Part shown: in pieces, positions 5,895-7,170 of the stretch
Numbering within the stretch: position 1 is the first letter of the stretch
How the letters are laid out: each line of letters begins with the position of its first letter
From: Alphaproteobacteria bacterium
GTDB taxonomy: Bacteria > Pseudomonadota > Alphaproteobacteria > Sphingomonadales > Emcibacteraceae
NCBI GenBank assembly: GCA_002401545.1
Contig: NVTJ01000158.1
Location: 1 to 7,170, forward strand
Reading direction: 5' to 3'
DNA length: 7,170 nucleotides
The notes under the pieces: model-generated
Seen by the model: the letters and a program-made list of their open reading frames with translations, nothing else
What the model was told of the DNA's origin: nothing
Databases searched by the model: none
Program-made: the position numbers and the translations under genes

Positions 5895-6836
5895 GTGACA
5901 AAAAGTATTGAGCAATGCACTGGCCCTGAAGAACCCAGACTGAATAAAACGTGGTTTTCTACACCAACGGATTGGAACTGTCCAGTTTGCAAACGCCACA
6001 AAACAGAGCTTATACGCCCAGACAATAGTGGTGCCTTATTTGCCAGTTTGGAAGATCATCACGACCACATCTCTAATTATATTAAAGACCATTCGAGACA
6101 AATTATTAAAGATAGACGCCCTGACAACAATATTAATGGAGATGAGGGGCATTTTCTAAAACGTCGAATTACACCGTTTTTGGAGCGTTTCAAAAGAACA
6201 CTAATTTGTGGAGACTGTAATTCTGCTGATTCTGCAGCAAAAAATATACTTAATGATGTTTGTAAATATTTTTCATTTTCACCTAAAGATATAGCCAAGT
6301 TTATTGAGGTCACCCCTAACTGCGCTCATAAAATAATTCAAGCCAAGGTCACTGAGGTATATATCAACCTAGAACAAATGCATGCACACATAAAAGTACA
6401 AGCGGACACATCAATTGAGAATGCACTATTAAACAACCTGATTTGGGCCGAACCGCTTAGTGGGCCGAGCGCCTCTCATTACCGAACCCTTAGCAGGGCA
6501 GCATCATCATTCGAAGATAATAACCCAAATGACTGGAACACAATCTGGAAAGGCCCAGATAAAAACCTCGGTCCGTCTTCTAGTGATAAAAAAGCTGCAA
6601 AAGAAAGAAAGCGTGAACTACGAAAGAAAATTCGAAAAGAAAAGACTTTAAAAGGCACCCCTAAAAATACTTTAGCCAATGCTGGAAAGCCTTGGTCTGG
6701 AGAAGATCATCAAAGACTGCTAATGGCGCATGAAGAAAAGAAAAAAGTTTATGAAATTGCTGTGGAACTTCAACGCTCTGATATAGCGATTAGCGCTCGT
6801 CTTGAACTCTACGGTCGAACCCCAAATTACTATTAG
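5895..6836 (+). CDS. HNH-endonuclease-like protein with Myb/SANT-like C-terminus
   Basis: This 313-residue protein has the look of an HNH nuclease fused to a DNA-binding tail. A zinc-ribbon pair CPVCKR (29-34) and ICGDCNSAD (104-112) would hold one metal. Between them is LEDHHDHI (52-59), whose D54 and H55/H56 fit the first catalytic positions, with N109 as the HNH asparagine. The middle (120-225) has no motif I recognise. A strongly basic segment (232-250, KKAAKERKRELRKKIRKEK) leads to PWSGEDHQRLLMAHEE (266-281) and VYEIAVELQRSDIAISARLE (285-304), a pattern of Myb/SANT-like or HTH modules (W-E-L, then IA-L-R---AI-ARL--LG). The start is GTG, immediately after an in-frame TGA; AGGA at 5885-5888 is a fair ribosome binding site. 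An ATG four bases earlier is in another frame (see findings). It follows the antitoxin by 35 bases without a terminator, so it may share the toxin-antitoxin promoter. Nuclease activity and a defence role are inference. Confidence 0.7.
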   Translation: MTKSIEQCTGPEEPRLNKTWFSTPTDWNCPVCKRHKTELIRPDNSGALFASLEDHHDHISNYIKDHSRQIIKDRRPDNNINGDEGHFLKRRITPFLERFKRTLICGDCNSADSAAKNILNDVCKYFSFSPKDIAKFIEVTPNCAHKIIQAKVTEVYINLEQMHAHIKVQADTSIENALLNNLIWAEPLSGPSASHYRTLSRAASSFEDNNPNDWNTIWKGPDKNLGPSSSDKKAAKERKRELRKKIRKEKTLKGTPKNTLANAGKPWSGEDHQRLLMAHEEKKKVYEIAVELQRSDIAISARLELYGRTPNYY

Positions 6837-7076
6837 TCAAATAAATCCATTTGCTTACAATTTTAAATTACCACCTGCTCCTGAACGCTTTTCTCGCGGT
6901 TGCCTCGTCACCGCTCACGGCCTTTATCTTTGCCCTTAGGCAATGGGGCTATTCCAATAACAAAGGTTAGCTTTTTCCAGCCATAAAGGAAGGCAGCTTC
7001 CAAAACACCACACATTATTTCCCTGAGTGCACGAATAGCCTCTGAGTGATGCCCTCATAAAAATGTTTTAAAGAGG
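6837..7076. other. Gap between nuclease-like gene and insertion sequence
   Basis: The gap has an AT-rich first part (6837-6880) with no hairpin-plus-T-run terminator for the plus-strand gene. The rest is more balanced and contains a 48-codon open stretch on the minus strand (6908-7054), listed separately. The composition change and position beside an insertion sequence suggest debris from a former element. Confidence 0.45.
6908..7054 (-). pseudogene. C-terminal coding remnant, family not recognised
   Basis: A minus-strand frame is open from just after a TGA at 7055-7057 to a TGA at 6908-6910, giving 48 residues. It has protein-like composition: an amphipathic helix (HSEAIRALREIMCGVLEAAF), a short hydrophobic strand (KLTFVIGIAPLP) and a basic end (KGKDKGRER). 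No ribosome binding site precedes the internal ATG (7013-7015), so an intact small gene is unlikely. After the stop the same frame continues open for another 14 codons, which fits decay. I do not recognise the parent protein. Truncation may be connected with the insertion sequence that begins about 20 bases away. Confidence 0.3.
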
Positions 7077-7170
7077 TGGTCCCAGAAAATAGGACAGTGT
7101 GTTAAGCTTTTATTTTGATCATGAAAGGATCATATGAATGAGTAGAACACGCAAGAACTATCCGGCCTCT
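7077..7170 (+). mobile_element. Left end of an IS3-family-like insertion sequence
   Basis: The element appears to begin at TGGTCCCAGAAAATAGGACA (7077-7096), which has the 5'-TG start common to IS3-family termini and a GTCC/GGAC inner symmetry. It is followed about 40 bases later by a transposase-type first ORF. The exact terminus, the right end and the target duplication are outside the window, so the boundary is approximate. Confidence 0.5.
7138..7170 (+). CDS. IS3-type transposase OrfA, 5' end only
   Basis: Only 11 codons are inside the window: MSRTRKNYPAS, in a frame open to the edge. The start resembles IS3-family OrfA proteins, which open with a short basic tail followed by an SFKAKVALEA-like helix and carry an HTH that binds the element ends. 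Shine-Dalgarno AAAGGA (7124-7129) lies eight bases before the ATG at 7138-7140. An ATG at 7134 closes after three codons and is rejected. OrfA normally joins OrfB by -1 frameshifting to give the active transposase; OrfB would lie beyond the window. The assignment rests on these few residues plus the terminus-like sequence upstream. Confidence 0.5.
   Translation, partial: MSRTRKNYPAS

Overview
The window looks like part of a proteobacterial chromosome, most likely a marine-type alphaproteobacterium of moderate GC. This lineage guess rests on the style of the TonB-dependent receptor and of the FecI/FecR pair, not on any marker gene, so it is tentative. There are two unlike halves: an iron-uptake-type cell-surface signalling module on the minus strand (about 293-4435), and an accessory stretch on the plus strand (about 5131-7170) with a toxin-antitoxin pair, an HNH-type nuclease candidate and the edge of an IS3-family insertion sequence.

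Minus-strand module, in order of transcription: an ECF sigma factor of the FecI type (3752-4336), a FecR-type membrane anti-sigma regulator that follows almost without a gap (2717-3745), and after a 129-base gap a 764-residue TonB-dependent outer-membrane receptor (293-2587). The receptor has a signal peptide, TonB box, plug and barrel, but no N-terminal signalling domain of the kind FecA has. The most useful regulatory observation is a bipartite motif, TGGCCRC-N15-CGTCTW, found with identical spacing upstream of both the sigma gene (4409-4436) and the receptor gene (2651-2678). It is the natural candidate for the promoter recognised by this sigma factor, which would make the module self-activating.

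The 4437-5130 stretch has no convincing protein gene. It holds several copies of TGGTTGC (GCAACCA on the minus strand, as at tRNA 3' ends), one inside a 17-base tRNA-end-like sequence at 4718-4734 with a 15/17 match at 114-130, a hairpin-rich segment (4843-4993), and a very strong orphan Shine-Dalgarno (5021-5028) in front of a six-codon frame. Together these look like the scar of a former element or an undescribed structured RNA.

The plus-strand accessory region begins with a near-consensus sigma-70 promoter buried in a 34-base near-palindrome (5131-5164). It drives a HigB/RelE-type toxin (5182-5529), a HigA/XRE-type antitoxin (5533-5859), and, 35 bases further on with no visible terminator, a 313-residue protein with an HNH-like zinc-ribbon nuclease core and a C-terminal Myb/SANT-like DNA-binding segment (5895-6836). 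The three may form one transcript. Beyond it are a short coding remnant on the minus strand (6908-7054) and the left end of an IS3-like element whose first ORF runs off the window (7138 onward).

The toxin-antitoxin pair and the FecI-FecR-receptor module belong to known types. What may be new is the shared sigma-factor motif, the co-location of an HNH/SANT protein with the autoregulated toxin-antitoxin promoter, and the structured scar between the two halves.
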